A stretch of DNA of 43,267 bases from Planctomycetota bacterium (GCA_009920765.1 RFZJ01000028.1:1-43267), one strand, 5' to 3'. Shown: positions 8,601 through 19,661, counted from the first letter of the stretch. Notes: generated by a model from the sequence alone, not told the origin. Translations and numbers: made by a program.

Positions 8601-9383
8601 TTAGGGCTTTGGACGAACCACTCGCGGTTGCCCTTGTTGAGCAATTGGCTCTTGGACTAATTTCCAGCCTTGGGGTGCCCGGGGAGGATCAAATTCGCTT
8701 CTTTCAAGTTTGATATTTGTTTCCATTTTTGGAATGTCCCAGGTAACTTCGCTACCATTTGGTTGCTCAAACCATAATTGTCTAGGCATGAAGTTAGCCC
8801 GATTAAAAACAACCCTTGCCCGCTGAAAATCTGCTTTGTCTGCTGGAAAGCGTGGAATGATATCCATGTAGATATACCATTGGTCTTCCTTGCTAAGCCT
8901 TATGTCATATCTGCGCAGGGCTTCTTCAGCCTTCATGCCAAATAATAGGGACATGAAACTGTCTTCAGCAACCTGGCCTTGCTTGGGCTTGGGCATTTCA
9001 AAGGCCCTTATTTCCTTGGCTTCAAACAAAACCTGATAAAGATAATTGCCTGTGCAAAGAAACTTTTTATCTAAATCAGCTTTGCCCTCCCTGCGTAATT
9101 CTAAACTGGCAAGGTTTACCGTGCTTGGACCTGTGCCAAGTTTCATGTATTTTGCAACACCAATCGAAGCGGATGTTGTTTCAAAAGTTTTATCTTTTTC
9201 AATTAGTTTGATGGTTGCTGCTAGAGTTTGAACCTTGAGCATTTCTTGTTCCCAGCGATTGAGGTATTGCTGGAGTTGTGCGGCAGTAGGAATCTGATTG
9301 GGAACTGAAGGCACATTGGTTTGGGCGAATGATTTGCCCGAGAAAATACACAAAGCAATCAAAGAAAAAATCAACCTTACCAT
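8601..9383 (-). CDS. Secreted LolA-like protein, planctomycete-type (TIGR03009-like)
   Basis: A 260-residue exported protein. The start at 9383 is chosen because AGGAGA stands 7 bases upstream; it gives a signal peptide MVRLIFSLIALCIFSGKSFA with cleavage after SFA. A longer frame from TTG at 9401 would include the ribosome site itself. The mature part has LYQVLFEAKEIRAFEMP, YDIRLSKEDQWYIYMDIIP and RPRQLWFEQPNG-like strands, which I recall from a planctomycete-restricted family with a LolA-like beta fold (assignment from memory). LolA proteins carry lipoproteins to the outer membrane; whether this one does is unknown. The C-terminus is Pro/Gln-rich. Confidence 0.75.
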   Translation of the reverse strand: MVRLIFSLIALCIFSGKSFAQTNVPSVPNQIPTAAQLQQYLNRWEQEMLKVQTLAATIKLIEKDKTFETTSASIGVAKYMKLGTGPSTVNLASLELRREGKADLDKKFLCTGNYLYQVLFEAKEIRAFEMPKPKQGQVAEDSFMSLLFGMKAEEALRRYDIRLSKEDQWYIYMDIIPRFPADKADFQRARVVFNRANFMPRQLWFEQPNGSEVTWDIPKMETNIKLERSEFDPPRAPQGWKLVQEPIAQQGQPRVVRPKP

Positions 9384-9516
9384 TGCGGTTCTCCTAATCA
9401 AGCAGCATAAAAGTAAAGCCAGTCGGCTGCTTAGTAAAAGGATTTATAGCATGGTTCAAAGAGGGAATAAAAGGCCAGTACGTAATACCGGTGTGCATTT
9501 AGGCATCAGGGGCTAT

Positions 9517-10998
9517 TTAGCCTAGATTTACATAGACAGTTTTCACTTCGGTATAAAGGCTTAAAGCATATTCTCCAAGTTCCCTACCTATGCCAGACAT
9601 TTTAAACCCGCCAAATGGGGCTGCAGCATCGAATACGTCGTAGCAATTTACCCAAACCGTACCTGCTCTTAAGCTATTAGCAAGACGATGGGCCTTGGTT
9701 ATGTCTTTGGTCCAAATAGCCGCTGCAAGGCCGTAGAAGGTTTTATTACCCCGCTCAACCACTTCATCGACATTTTTAAACTTGAGAATGTTCATCACTG
9801 GGCCAAAAATTTCTTCCTTTGCGATTCGCATGTTATCCTTGACCCCATCGAAAATGGTTGGCTGGATAAAATACCCTTTGTTTCCAACTCTTTTGCCACC
9901 ACTTAACAAATTTGCACCTTCTGAAACCCCAATATCGATGTATCCCATAATGCGATCGCATTGTTCTTGGGAGATTTGGGGGCCTTGGGTGGTAGACATG
10001 TCAAAAGGATCACCAACACGTTGTTTTTTTGCCCTAGCAACTAATTTTTCAACAAAGGCATCGTGTATTGTTTCTTCGACGAAAAGCCTGCTACCCGCAC
10101 AGCAGCATTGCCCCTGATTGAAAAACAAACCAAAATAGGCACCTTCTACAGCGGCATCCAAATCAGCATCTGCAAAAACTACATTCGGGCTTTTACCCCC
10201 TAATTCAAGGCTGACCCGTTTTAAATTGCTCTTTGCAGCAGCTTGCATGACTAGTTGGCCCGTGCTTCCTTCGCCAGTGAACGCTACTTTATCAACGTCC
10301 ATATGAGATGATATTGCTGCACCTGCTGTGGGGCCAAATCCGGGCACAACATTAATGACACCGTCTGGAATATCTGCTTCCTGAGCAAGTTCTGCCATGC
10401 GTAAAGCCGTAAGAGGGGTTTGTTCTGCAGGTTTTAAAACAATCGTGCAACCTGTTGCCAGAGCAGGGGCCCATTTCCATGCCACCATGAGCAGTGGAAA
10501 ATTCCAAGGAATAATCTGCCCAACAACACCCACAGGTTCGTGTTTTGTGTAGCAGAAAAAATCGCCCTCCACCGGGATCGTTTTGCCATGCGTTTTATCG
10601 CACCAACCAGCGTAATATCGGTAAGCCTTGATGCTAAGAGGAAGGTCGGCATTGAGTGAGTCACGCAGCGGTTTGCCGTTGTCGAGGGATTCTAGTGCAG
10701 CCAACTCCGTTAGATTTTTTTCCATGAGATCTGCGAGCCTATTGATTCTACGGCCTCGCTCTGCAGCACTCATTTTTTTCCAAGGGCCAGATTCGAAAGC
10801 TTTTCGTGCTGCTTTTACTGCAAGATCAATATCTGCAGAGTCCGCTTCCGCCACTTGGCAGATTTCCTGCCCTGTTGATGGGTTTAAGGTTGCAAATGTC
10901 TTTCCTGAAATACTGTTGAGCCATTTCCCATTGATGAATAATTTTTGATTTGAAACCTTGGGGGCTTTGATGGATTTTGGCTTTGAAGCGGATGACAT
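9517..10998 (-). CDS. NAD(P)-dependent aldehyde dehydrogenase
   Basis: Oxidises aldehydes to carboxylic acids. The 493-residue protein aligns end to end with the ALDH1/ALDH2 type. The catalytic cysteine is C299 in [12 protein letters not shown] and the general base is E265 in LELGGKSPN; the oxyanion Asn is in PWNFP (N166) and the cofactor lysine in [10 protein letters not shown] (K189). The Rossmann segment reads [11 protein letters not shown], slightly different from the common FTGSTxxG. The N-terminus carries a short Ser/Lys-rich extension. GGAGAA lies 7 bases before the ATG. It follows the DsbD-like gene by 37 bases, so they may share a transcript. The physiological aldehyde cannot be told. 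Confidence 0.95.
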   Translation of the reverse strand: MSSASKPKSIKAPKVSNQKLFINGKWLNSISGKTFATLNPSTGQEICQVAEADSADIDLAVKAARKAFESGPWKKMSAAERGRRINRLADLMEKNLTELAALESLDNGKPLRDSLNADLPLSIKAYRYYAGWCDKTHGKTIPVEGDFFCYTKHEPVGVVGQIIPWNFPLLMVAWKWAPALATGCTIVLKPAEQTPLTALRMAELAQEADIPDGVINVVPGFGPTAGAAISSHMDVDKVAFTGEGSTGQLVMQAAAKSNLKRVSLELGGKSPNVVFADADLDAAVEGAYFGLFFNQGQCCCAGSRLFVEETIHDAFVEKLVARAKKQRVGDPFDMSTTQGPQISQEQCDRIMGYIDIGVSEGANLLSGGKRVGNKGYFIQPTIFDGVKDNMRIAKEEIFGPVMNILKFKNVDEVVERGNKTFYGLAAAIWTKDITKAHRLANSLRAGTVWVNCYDVFDAAAPFGGFKMSGIGRELGEYALSLYTEVKTVYVNLG

Positions 10999-11035
10999 TT
11001 TTTGGTTCTCCGTTAGTGATATTTGAAGATCGTAC

Positions 11036-13114
11036 TTATTTGCCTTCCAGGCCGGTCTTTAGAAAATTTACAAATGCGGATACATCGTTAATTTTTCCCT
11101 CTTCATACCTTGCAATTTCGATGAACCCATTCGAGTCGGGTTTGACCACAACATAAAGGGGGAGTTGCTCGGTATTGAATTTCAACTTTTGGAATTCGAG
11201 GTTTTTATTTGCGTCGGCACGTTGTTTTGTGGCGCTTCCCTGAAAAGACGATCTTTCATCTGCCGAGTAAAGTTTGTCGGGCACACGATCAGTGTAAAGT
11301 TGCACCAACACAAACTTCTTAAGAAGCTCCCGGACGTCTTTCATGGGAAAAACGGTGGCCTCATTGATCTTACAGTTGGTGCAGGTCACGCCAGTGAAAT
11401 CGATGAAAACCATTTTGTTTTGTTTCTTAGCTTCTTCAAGGCCGCGGTTTAAATCCCCTATGAAAGGTAAATCTTCACTTTCCTCGGGCAAGAGGAACGA
11501 ATCAACCCACGCAAAAACCATTCCTGATGGCCGTAAGCGCGATCCATCTTCCTTTAACTTTAAAAGTGCAGGGGTCAAATACAATCCGAATGCCAGAAAT
11601 AGACTGCCGACTACAACACCGGGAACACTTGTGTGCTCGGAGGGCATATCGTGAGGCAGTTGCAAAAATCCGAGGAGGTAAAACCCGCAGCAAATGGCGA
11701 TTACAACAGTTATTGCCATCGAGAAATCGTAAGTAAAAACAAGCGGTTCTGGAAATAAAACAAGCTCACCTGCCCTGAAAAATTTAATTGCTGCGGCTAA
11801 TTCCAGAAAGCCCATCACGACCTTGACACTATTAAGCCAGTTGCCACTTTTGGGAAGTTTCTTCAGCATTCCAGGAAACAAGGCAAGTAAGAAAAAAGGC
11901 GATGCAAAAGTGATTGAGAAAGCGAAGCCACCAAGCAGGCGGTGTAGGAATGTGAGGTTTGATCCAGAGGCTGTGCCACCAAACCCGCCCAGGAATGGGG
12001 CAACGCAGGCAAAACTGACGATAGTGAAGGTTAGCGCCATGAAGATGGTTCCAACCACTCCGCCTTGCCCTTGTTTGGAGCTGGTGAAGTGTGCCAGTCC
12101 ACTGGGGAGTTCGATCTCGTACATGCCCAGCAAGCTTAAAGAAAAGAAAATAAAAAGGCAGCCCAAGCCAAAGTTCATTGCGGGGTGAACGCTTAATAAT
12201 CGAAAGAAAGATAGAAGTGCGACCGCAGCTATGGTTAGAACAGTAACAATAGTGAGACTGTAAATCACAGCCATTGCGACCGGCCTATGATTGGTTTTTT
12301 CTGATTGTTTGAGAAAATAACTTACGGTGATGGGGATCATCGGGAATACGCAAGGGGTTACCAAGGATATAGCGCCCCAGAACATTCCCTGAAGCGCAAA
12401 CGCCCAAAGCCCCTCTGTTCCTGCTGCAGTATTTTCCGCCTTTAACTGCTGTTTGTTTGTGCTGGGTTTGCTGCTATTTGGATTGGAAATAACTTTAGGG
12501 GATTCCTCTTTGATTGTCAGTTTTTGTTTAAGTTCTTGGGAAGCTTCGAGCGGGTCGGCTTTTGATACAGATAACGGTATGGTAAAAAAATGCTCTCCCC
12601 AAATACACTTGGAATCGCAAACTTGTAACTTGATTGAAAAGTTGAGCTCGTGTTTACCAATCCTTGCATCGGGCTGAATGTAGATTTCTTGAGTCCAGGA
12701 AAATGGCTTTTCAAATTCAAGGAAGTATCCGAGTACTCCTTCTTCTTTCCATTCAGGTTCTGATTCTTTTAGAGGATGGATCGGTGTAAAGACTGGGTTG
12801 TTTATGAAGTTGATTTTAGAAAGACCGTTTTCATCCTGACTTTCGGTTCTTTGGGTAATAGGGTATGTGTGAAATCCAGGTTTTGGATTTCCCTGAATAC
12901 GCAGAAGAAGAACTTCACCTCTGCGAACTGAAAGCTCCTTAGGTGCTTCAAAATTGGAATCCGAAAAAGGATCAACTGCACCAAGAGTCACTGTGAAATC
13001 TATTCGTGCTGCTGTGGCAGGGGCCCCGGTTTTCTCAGGACTTTGGCCCACTACATAAATAGTCGAACTTAAAAAAAGGGCTGCAATTACCAAGAAAGAT
13101 CTCAATTGCATCAT
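11036..13114 (-). CDS. DsbD-like thiol:disulfide interchange protein
   Basis: A 692-residue membrane protein that passes electrons from cytoplasmic thioredoxin to periplasmic thiol proteins. Order of parts: signal sequence (about 1-23); periplasmic DsbD-alpha-like domain with the redox pair C166 and C170 (CDSKC); about eight membrane segments from about 240 to 520, with the buried pair C255 (TPCVFPMIP) and C370 (FACVAPF); and a C-terminal thioredoxin-like domain with CTNC at 578-581 ([10 protein letters not shown]). All six redox cysteines expected for a complete DsbD are present. It lies 62 bases downstream of the NHL/thioredoxin gene, a plausible electron acceptor. No clear Shine-Dalgarno sequence precedes the ATG ATG start. 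Confidence 0.92.
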   Translation of the reverse strand: MMQLRSFLVIAALFLSSTIYVVGQSPEKTGAPATAARIDFTVTLGAVDPFSDSNFEAPKELSVRRGEVLLLRIQGNPKPGFHTYPITQRTESQDENGLSKINFINNPVFTPIHPLKESEPEWKEEGVLGYFLEFEKPFSWTQEIYIQPDARIGKHELNFSIKLQVCDSKCIWGEHFFTIPLSVSKADPLEASQELKQKLTIKEESPKVISNPNSSKPSTNKQQLKAENTAAGTEGLWAFALQGMFWGAISLVTPCVFPMIPITVSYFLKQSEKTNHRPVAMAVIYSLTIVTVLTIAAVALLSFFRLLSVHPAMNFGLGCLFIFFSLSLLGMYEIELPSGLAHFTSSKQGQGGVVGTIFMALTFTIVSFACVAPFLGGFGGTASGSNLTFLHRLLGGFAFSITFASPFFLLALFPGMLKKLPKSGNWLNSVKVVMGFLELAAAIKFFRAGELVLFPEPLVFTYDFSMAITVVIAICCGFYLLGFLQLPHDMPSEHTSVPGVVVGSLFLAFGLYLTPALLKLKEDGSRLRPSGMVFAWVDSFLLPEESEDLPFIGDLNRGLEEAKKQNKMVFIDFTGVTCTNCKINEATVFPMKDVRELLKKFVLVQLYTDRVPDKLYSADERSSFQGSATKQRADANKNLEFQKLKFNTEQLPLYVVVKPDSNGFIEIARYEEGKINDVSAFVNFLKTGLEGK

Positions 13115-13176
13115 GGATAATCGTTTTGATTGGGATTATGGGTGTAAAATTTTATGGAATGCCAGTTGTTTTAAAA

Positions 13177-14862
13177 TTACCTAGGGACAATATCGACTCC
13201 GGTAATTTTGAGGGTGCTGACACTTTTTGTTTTAATATCCACCACCTGAATGCGGTGTGCGTTGGTATCCGCAATATAGATCATCCCACCTGAAATACTT
13301 ATGCCAGCTGGTTCATTAAACATGGGCCCCCCCATCCAGCCATCCTTGGTGCTTGACAGGTAAGTTTTGCATTCTCGGGTTTTTGGATCAAGAGTTTTGA
13401 GTTTGCTGTTGTAGGTGTCAGCAATGTAGAGAAGGCCTTCATGCCATGCTACGCCCAAGGCATGTTGAATTCGTACCTCATCACCAGTTCCATCGATATC
13501 CCCAAAATCAAACAGACCAAGGCCTACAACGGTTTTTACATTGCCTTTACCATCCATAGGGAGAGAACGGACCGCACTGATTTCGCTGTCTGCAACATAG
13601 AGGTTTGTGCCATCGGTGGTGAGGCCGCTGGGTTGGGCAAAGCTGGAGGAAGCAAGAGGTCCATCTTTTAAGGTTTCTCTACCGTTGCCTGCATAAGGCA
13701 GAAGCTTCTTGAATTTAATATCGAGGGTCCAGATTTGATGGTGTCCTGCCAGGGCGATGAAAAGAGTATCACCCTTAAGAAGTAAATCCCATGGACTGTT
13801 AAGGCCAACTAAAGTAGCGATACCACCAGTATCACGGTCATGGCCTTGTTTGCCTGTTCCTGCAGCAGTGGACACGGTTTGCTTTTTTAGATCTATTTTT
13901 CTGATGAGGTGATTCTTTCTGTCTGCTAGGTAAAGATCATCACCGACAAGTGCCATTCCTTGAGGGTCATCAAACATGGCCTCTGAATAGGATCCATTTT
14001 TAAACCCAGGTTTCCCACCTTGGCCAATTGTTGCAAGGGCCTTGCCAGCAAGGTCGGTGATAATGACCCTGTGATTAGTGCTGTCAGAAATAAAAATGCG
14101 ATTTGATTTAGCCTCTGCAAGGACTTTTCCGGGGAAGTAAAGGGGAGAAGTGGCTTTTTCTACAGATTGACCAAAGTCGATTGGTTTTTCGTTAAGGGTT
14201 TTATTTTCCCTGCCTGACTTAACAAGTTTTGCAATTGCCAAGTCTACTGCATCGTGCAAGCCTTCGCCTGAACCTTTTGCAACAAAGTTGCCTTCGGAAT
14301 CTAATAAAACCAGAGTTGGCCAAGAGTTGACACCATAAGTCCGCCAGATTTTCATGTTGGCATCATTGACTACCGGGTGTTTGATTTCATAGCGGGATAT
14401 CGCTTTGCGGATGCTTTCTGTTTCCTTCTCATTTTCAAACTTTGCAGAGTGAACGCCGATTACCACAAGTTCGTTTGCGTATTTCTTTTCAAGCTTTGCA
14501 AGGTCGGGCAGGGTGTGAATGCAGTTGATGCAGCAAAGGGTCCAAAAATCCAAAAGGACAATCTTCCCTTTTAAATCCTTAATACTGATTGGTTTTGCAG
14601 TGTTTAGCCAGGCAACCCCACCTTCAAAATCAGGGGCCGCAATTTTTTCAGTTTTAACTTTTTCCTTGTCTTGCGCAACTGCTTTTTCAGCAGGTGCCTG
14701 AGCCAATACTTGAGTATTTCCAGGAATGTAAAAATATCTTCCAAGCAGTGCCAATCCCACCAGGGTTGCGATTGGCAGCAAATAGGTAAACCATTTGCGA
14801 GATGATTTTTTTGGGGTTAAATCTTGGCTTGTGTTTTCAGCTGGATTAAGTTCAGAATTCAT
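13177..14862 (-). CDS. Membrane-anchored thioredoxin/NHL-repeat protein (NHLRC2-like)
   Basis: A 561-residue protein with a short cytoplasmic N-terminus, one membrane segment (about residues 25-41, YLLPIATLVGLALLG), a thioredoxin-like domain with a CCINC redox site (LLDFWTLCCINCIHTLPDL) and a C-terminal beta-propeller of NHL repeats (RIFISDSTNHRVIITD, LYLADRKNHLIRKID, LYIADTYNSKLKTLD, IYIADTNAHRIQVVD). The order thioredoxin then NHL and the CCxxC site match animal NHLRC2 and its bacterial homologues. The ATG at 14862 is preferred because AAGG lies 7-10 bases upstream; the ATG at 14868 would add two residues. The DsbD-like gene follows, suggesting a periplasmic redox partnership. Function in bacteria is not established. 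Confidence 0.9.
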   Translation of the reverse strand: MNSELNPAENTSQDLTPKKSSRKWFTYLLPIATLVGLALLGRYFYIPGNTQVLAQAPAEKAVAQDKEKVKTEKIAAPDFEGGVAWLNTAKPISIKDLKGKIVLLDFWTLCCINCIHTLPDLAKLEKKYANELVVIGVHSAKFENEKETESIRKAISRYEIKHPVVNDANMKIWRTYGVNSWPTLVLLDSEGNFVAKGSGEGLHDAVDLAIAKLVKSGRENKTLNEKPIDFGQSVEKATSPLYFPGKVLAEAKSNRIFISDSTNHRVIITDLAGKALATIGQGGKPGFKNGSYSEAMFDDPQGMALVGDDLYLADRKNHLIRKIDLKKQTVSTAAGTGKQGHDRDTGGIATLVGLNSPWDLLLKGDTLFIALAGHHQIWTLDIKFKKLLPYAGNGRETLKDGPLASSSFAQPSGLTTDGTNLYVADSEISAVRSLPMDGKGNVKTVVGLGLFDFGDIDGTGDEVRIQHALGVAWHEGLLYIADTYNSKLKTLDPKTRECKTYLSSTKDGWMGGPMFNEPAGISISGGMIYIADTNAHRIQVVDIKTKSVSTLKITGVDIVPR

Positions 14863-15243
14863 GGTCATCCTTCATACTTCAAAAAACAGGAATATTATTA
14901 AACAGGTTTTAACAATCGGTCTTGCTTTCTAACTCTATTTTTAACAGGCGGGTGCCTATACTGGAACTCTATTTTTAGATTTCTTTTGCCATCATGCACT
15001 CAAAAATTGTTTTTGCCAAGAGATTATTTTCAACATTTTGAATTCTGTAAATAAATATTCGGGCTGAAAGATAAGTGCTTCAAACGCATCCTCGTAAATT
15101 CCAAGAATTCTTTGTTGATTTCTACATCGGAAAGGATAAACATCTTAAATCAATGATGCGTATGTATGTGGCTTACAACTGCATTTCATTCCTGTTGAGA
15201 TTTTGTGGTTTAATTTCGGTTTATTTGGAGCGAGGAAAAAAAC
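14863..15243. other. Divergent intergenic region with a 13-bp direct repeat
   Basis: This 381-base AT-rich region separates the minus-strand NHL/thioredoxin gene from the plus-strand dcd gene and must hold both promoters. The sequence AACTCTATTTTTA occurs twice (14931-14943 and 14965-14977), 34 bases apart. I see no convincing coding sequence; a frame from 15075 runs out of frame into dcd and has no family signature. Confidence 0.6.
14931..14977. repeat. 13-bp direct repeat AACTCTATTTTTA, two copies
   Basis: Perfect copies at 14931-14943 and 14965-14977, separated by a 21-base spacer that includes a small GGC/GCC palindrome. The pair lies about 70-115 bases upstream of the NHL/thioredoxin start on the minus strand. 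It could be a pair of regulator sites or a slippage duplication. Confidence 0.6.
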
Positions 15244-15807
15244 ATGGCTGTTTTACCCGATTGGATGATCAAGGAAAATATTAAGATCGAGCCTTTTGAA
15301 GAATGTTCAGGTCGCAAAGGTTTGATTTCTTATGGAGTTACCAGTTATGGTTACGATGTTCGAGTAGACAGGCATTTTAAGGTTTTTACCAATGCCCGTT
15401 GCACTGTGGTCGATCCCAAGAATTTTGACCCTGCATCCTTTGTGGATATCGAAGCTGATTATTGCCTTATCCCCCCGAACAGTTTTGCCCTGGCGGAAAC
15501 AGTGGAATATCTCGAAATTCCTAGGGATATCATTGCTGTTTGTGTTGGTAAAAGCACCTATGCCCGTTGCGGGATAATTGTGAATGTGACCCCGTTGGAA
15601 CCTGAATGGCGTGGCAGGGTTACCATCGAAATTAGCAATACAACCCCGCTTCCTGCTAAAATATACGCAAATGAAGGGATTGCCCAGATTTTGTTTTTTA
15701 AGGGAAGCGCGATGTGCAAAACAAGCTATGCAGACAAAAAAGGAAAGTACCAAGATCAAAAAGGATTGACGCTTCCATTTGTTCTTGGGTCGCAACCCCC
15801 ACAATAA
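15244..15807 (+). CDS. dcd: dCTP deaminase
   Basis: Deaminates dCTP to dUTP, the route to dTMP. The 187-residue product has the family motifs [55 protein letters not shown] (positions about 103-125, containing the catalytic Glu) and [10 protein letters not shown]. The start ATG is preceded by GAGCGAGG with a rather long spacing. It lies 206 bases upstream of the class II ribonucleotide reductase, giving a deoxynucleotide cluster. The last 27 bases of the gene are partly duplicated just after its stop codon (see the repeat entry). Confidence 0.95.
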   Translation: MAVLPDWMIKENIKIEPFEECSGRKGLISYGVTSYGYDVRVDRHFKVFTNARCTVVDPKNFDPASFVDIEADYCLIPPNSFALAETVEYLEIPRDIIAVCVGKSTYARCGIIVNVTPLEPEWRGRVTIEISNTTPLPAKIYANEGIAQILFFKGSAMCKTSYADKKGKYQDQKGLTLPFVLGSQPPQ

Positions 15808-15840
15808 ATTATTTGTTTTGGGTCGCAACTCTTGCAATAA
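15781..15840 (+). repeat. Tandem near-duplicate of the dcd 3' end
   Basis: Bases 15781-15807 (the end of dcd with its stop) and 15815-15840 share GTT, TTGGGTCGCAAC, a five-base variable spacer and CAATAA in the same order, with one single-base gap. The second copy is outside the gene and in another frame. This looks like a local duplication of the gene tail. Confidence 0.7.
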
Positions 15841-16013
15841 TAATGGCTTCGGAACAATCGGTTTTTTTATTAAATTTTATTGTGTACATTTGATGAATGA
15901 TTATTAGGATACACACCTCGGATCTAGTTAGGTAGCAGGTTCTTCCCGTCGAACAGTCGTGTTACTATGGATGGTGGCGACCCCTGCGCAAGAAATGAAA
16001 GATCAGGATATCT

Positions 16014-19000
16014 ATGAGGATAAATCGTAACTTCACTGTTGAGGGAATGGATCCCTTTGCATCTATCAAATTTGTTCCACGAACTTCAAAGATCGTTAAC
16101 CCGGATGGTAAATCCGTGTTTGAAATGAAGGATGTAATGGTGCCTGAGAAATGGTCTCAGGTTGCTACGGATATTCTGGCTCAAAAGTATTTCCGCAAGG
16201 CAGGCCTGCCCCGTAATTCAACCAGGGTGCACGAAGAAGGTGTGCCCGAATTCTTGCAACGCAGCGTACCGGTCGATGGTGATGCGCGTGACCTTCATGA
16301 AACAGACAGCAGGCAGGTATTCCGAAGGTTGGCAGGTTGTTGGGCTTATTGGGGGTGGAAGGGTGGGTATTTTTCCAGCCCTCAGGATGCTCAAAGTTTT
16401 CATGATGAAATCTGTTTCATGCTTGCCAATCAAATGGCTGCCCCTAATTCCCCACAATGGTTTAATACCGGTTTGCATTGGGCATATGGCATTAATGGAC
16501 CGGCACAAGGCCACTATCGCGTTGATCCCTCCACAGGCACCATGGTCCGTTCGACTTCCGCCTACGAACATCCTGCGCCACATGCCTGCTTTATTCAATC
16601 CATCGAAGATGATCTCGTCAACGAGGGTGGCATCATGGACCTCTGGGTTCGTGAAGCCAGAATCTTTAAATATGGTTCTGGTACCGGTAGTAACTTCTCA
16701 AATCTTCGTGGGGAAGCTGAGCCTCTTTCCGGAGGTGGGCGCTCTAGTGGTTTGATGAGTTTCCTAAGAATAGGTGATCGTGCAGCAGGTGCTATAAAAT
16801 CTGGTGGGACTACTCGCCGGGCTGCGAAAATGGTTGTTCTCGATCTTGATCATCCTGATATTCAGGATTTCATCAACTGGAAAGTTGTTGAAGAACAAAA
16901 AGTTGCATCACTGGTGGTGGGCTCCAAACTACTATCCCGAGAATTGAATGCAATCATAAAGGCTTGCCATGAATGGCCCCAGTTGTCCGAACGGTTTGAT
17001 GTCAAGAAAAATCAAACACTAAGAAAAGCTGTGCTAAGCGCAACCAAGTTTTTGATTCCTGCGAATTACATCGAGCGATCGGTGCAATTGGCGAAACTTG
17101 GCGCTACTGCAATTGCCTTTGATCAATACGACACCGATTGGAATTCAAAGGCTTACGCAACAGTTTCCGGTCAAAACAGCAATAATTCTGTGCGCATTGA
17201 CAACAAGTTTATGCAAGCGGTTATCGATAACGGCGATTGGCCCCTTTATTTCCGCACTGAAAAAGAAAAAGCCCTGAAGGAAGGTCGTGCCCCTAAACCT
17301 TGCGAAACCTTAAAGGCAGCAGATCTTTATGACCAAATCTGTAACGCAGCTTGGATGTGTGCAGATCCAGGCGTTCAATTTGATACCACGATTAATGAAT
17401 GGCATACTTGTCCTGCAGATGGTCGCATTAATGCTTCCAATCCTTGCAGCGAATATATGTTTCTTGATGATACCGCCTGCAATCTTGCTTCATTAAACAT
17501 GATCAAGTTTTATGATACTTCAACTGGAATGTTTGATGTTGAGTCTTACAGGCATGGGTGCTACCTCTGGACACTTGTTCTTGAAATTTCTGTATATATG
17601 GCCCAGTTCCCCAGCATTCCAGTTGCACAAAAGTCGTATGACTTCCGCACCTTGGGTCTGGGTTATGCAAACCTAGGCACTCTCCTGATGGTTCAGGGCA
17701 TTCCTTATGATTCCCCTGAAGGTCGTGCATGGTGTGGTGCTTTATCCGCAATCCTGCATAACGCTGCCTATGTAATGTCTGCACGCATGGCGGGCGAAGT
17801 TGGGGCTTTTTCAAGATACGAAGCGAATAAACAATCGATGCTTCGCGTGATTCGAAATCATCGCAGGGCAGCTTATAAAACCAATGCTGCTGAGTACGAA
17901 GGTCTTACTATTACCCCTGTTGAAATTGATCCATCTAAGTGCCCTGGCTATCTTCTTGATGCTGCCAGAAATGAAGCGGACTTGATGCTCTCGCTTGGTG
18001 AGAAACACGGGTTCCGTAATGCCCAGGTAACATGCATCGCACCAACCGGAACCATTGGCTTGGTAATGGATTGTGATACCACCGGCGTCGAGCCTGACTT
18101 TTCATTGGTGAAATTCAAGAAGTTGGCAGGTGGTGGATACTTTAAAATTATCAACTCCTCGATGCCCCCTTCGTTGCAAAGGCTTGGCTACAATCAATCC
18201 CAAATTGATGATATTGTTCGTTATTGCAAAGGTTCAGGAACCCTTAAAGGTTGCCCTCACATTAATCCAGAGTCTTTGGCTGCTAAGGGATTCACACCAG
18301 AGCTTATTCAAAAAATTGAAACCCAGCTTCCCTCTGTATTTGAGCTTGGCTTTGCTTTCAATCGTTGGAGCCTTGGGGATGAAGCTTTGGAGAAAACCCT
18401 TGGTATTCCCAAGGAGCGTATCGAAGCCCCGACTTTCGATGTGCTTAATGCTCTTGGGTTTAGCAAGCAACAAGTTCAAGAGGCCAGCGAGTTTGTTTGT
18501 GGAACCATGATGATAGAAGGTGCGCCTCATCTTCGTGAAGAACACTATTCCGTTTTTGATTGTGCCAATCGTTGTGGCAAGAATGGAAAACGCTTTCTTT
18601 CTGCTGAAGCACACATTCTCATGATGGCTGCGGCTCAGCCTTTCGTTTCAGGTGCCATCTCCAAAACCATCAATATGCCGCATTCTGCCACTTTCGATGA
18701 TGTTAAGAATGCCTACATGATGAGTTGGAAACTGATGATTAAAGCGAATGCGCTTTATCGTGATGGATCCAAACTCAGCCAGCCTTTAAATAGTGTCGCA
18801 GATGCAGAAGATATCAGTGTTGATTCCTCTGCTGATGAGACAAAATCGGATGAAAATCCCAATTCCCCAGTACGGTTGGCGCAAAAGGTCGTTTATAGAT
18901 ACATTGCGAATCGCAGGCGCTTGCCTGATCGTAGGGCAGGGTACACTCAAAAAGCCAGGATTGGAAATCATAAGATTTATGTTCGCACGGGTGAGTATGA

Positions 19001-19661
19001 TGACAATTCCCTCGGGGAAATATTTATCGATATGCATAAGGAGGGTGCAGCGTTTCGTAGCATGACTAATTGCTTTGCAATTGCTGTATCCCTCGGCTTG
19101 CAACATGGGGTTCCCCTTGAAGAATATGTAGACGCTTTTGTGTTTACCCGCTTCGAGCCAAATGGCCCAGTTCAAGGTAACCCTCATATCAAGATGACAA
19201 CTTCTGTAATTGACTACATTTTCCGGGAATTGGCGATCACCTATCTTGGTCGTCACGACCTGGCACATGTCCAACCCGAAGATCTTCGAGCGGATGCCAT
19301 TGATCGTGCCCCCACGACTCCGGACTATGAAGCCGATCTTTCAGATGAAGAAGCGGATGAAAGGGATGAGAAGTCTATTGCGAGACAAAAAGCCTTCTTT
19401 ATTCCCAGGACCGAAAATCTACGACCTATGAAGGGTTCCAGTGAACATCGTTATTCTTCTACTAATGGTAGTCACTCAGTTGCCTCGCAAGAAGAATCGC
19501 ATTCTGTATCTCTTGCTGCCAAAACTGATGACCGAATTCGCATAGCAAGGCTTAAAGGATACGAAGGCGACCCTTGTAATGAGTGTGGTCAGCTTACTTT
19601 GATTCGCAGTGGTGCTTGTTGCAAATGCGATACTTGTGGCGCTACCACTGGTTGCGGTTAA
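16014..19661 (+). CDS. nrdJ: Adenosylcobalamin-dependent (class II) ribonucleotide reductase
   Basis: Reduces ribonucleotides to deoxyribonucleotides, using adenosylcobalamin to start the radical. The 1215-residue chain carries the class II layout: NSPQWFNTG near 145-153, redox Cys C192 (APHACFIQS), the [11 protein letters not shown] loop at 219-229, the radical site NPCSE at 476-480 (C478, E480) and the second redox Cys C489 (TACNLASLN). IAPTGTIG and the [14 protein letters not shown] segment follow. The C-terminal tail is cysteine-rich (CNEC at 1188-1191, then CC, CDTC and a final C1214), which fits the electron-relay tail of this subfamily. AGGA stands 5 bases before the ATG. A cobalamin adenosyltransferase gene follows directly, in keeping with the cofactor need. 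Confidence 0.97.
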   Translation: MRINRNFTVEGMDPFASIKFVPRTSKIVNPDGKSVFEMKDVMVPEKWSQVATDILAQKYFRKAGLPRNSTRVHEEGVPEFLQRSVPVDGDARDLHETDSRQVFRRLAGCWAYWGWKGGYFSSPQDAQSFHDEICFMLANQMAAPNSPQWFNTGLHWAYGINGPAQGHYRVDPSTGTMVRSTSAYEHPAPHACFIQSIEDDLVNEGGIMDLWVREARIFKYGSGTGSNFSNLRGEAEPLSGGGRSSGLMSFLRIGDRAAGAIKSGGTTRRAAKMVVLDLDHPDIQDFINWKVVEEQKVASLVVGSKLLSRELNAIIKACHEWPQLSERFDVKKNQTLRKAVLSATKFLIPANYIERSVQLAKLGATAIAFDQYDTDWNSKAYATVSGQNSNNSVRIDNKFMQAVIDNGDWPLYFRTEKEKALKEGRAPKPCETLKAADLYDQICNAAWMCADPGVQFDTTINEWHTCPADGRINASNPCSEYMFLDDTACNLASLNMIKFYDTSTGMFDVESYRHGCYLWTLVLEISVYMAQFPSIPVAQKSYDFRTLGLGYANLGTLLMVQGIPYDSPEGRAWCGALSAILHNAAYVMSARMAGEVGAFSRYEANKQSMLRVIRNHRRAAYKTNAAEYEGLTITPVEIDPSKCPGYLLDAARNEADLMLSLGEKHGFRNAQVTCIAPTGTIGLVMDCDTTGVEPDFSLVKFKKLAGGGYFKIINSSMPPSLQRLGYNQSQIDDIVRYCKGSGTLKGCPHINPESLAAKGFTPELIQKIETQLPSVFELGFAFNRWSLGDEALEKTLGIPKERIEAPTFDVLNALGFSKQQVQEASEFVCGTMMIEGAPHLREEHYSVFDCANRCGKNGKRFLSAEAHILMMAAAQPFVSGAISKTINMPHSATFDDVKNAYMMSWKLMIKANALYRDGSKLSQPLNSVADAEDISVDSSADETKSDENPNSPVRLAQKVVYRYIANRRRLPDRRAGYTQKARIGNHKIYVRTGEYDDNSLGEIFIDMHKEGAAFRSMTNCFAIAVSLGLQHGVPLEEYVDAFVFTRFEPNGPVQGNPHIKMTTSVIDYIFRELAITYLGRHDLAHVQPEDLRADAIDRAPTTPDYEADLSDEEADERDEKSIARQKAFFIPRTENLRPMKGSSEHRYSSTNGSHSVASQEESHSVSLAAKTDDRIRIARLKGYEGDPCNECGQLTLIRSGACCKCDTCGATTGCG

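Noticed and set aside
15075..15284. 69-codon open frame upstream of dcd
   Set aside because: It overlaps the dcd start in another frame, has no family signature and no convincing ribosome site.
15307..15837. 176-codon open frame antisense to dcd
   Set aside because: Lies opposite a clear dCTP deaminase and has no recognisable domain; a shadow of the coding strand.
15841..16013. Cobalamin riboswitch before nrdJ
   Set aside because: The conserved B12-box and core segments are not visible and the leader looks too short for the usual class.
18786..19274. 162-codon open frame antisense to nrdJ
   Set aside because: Opposite a conserved enzyme and without family motifs.
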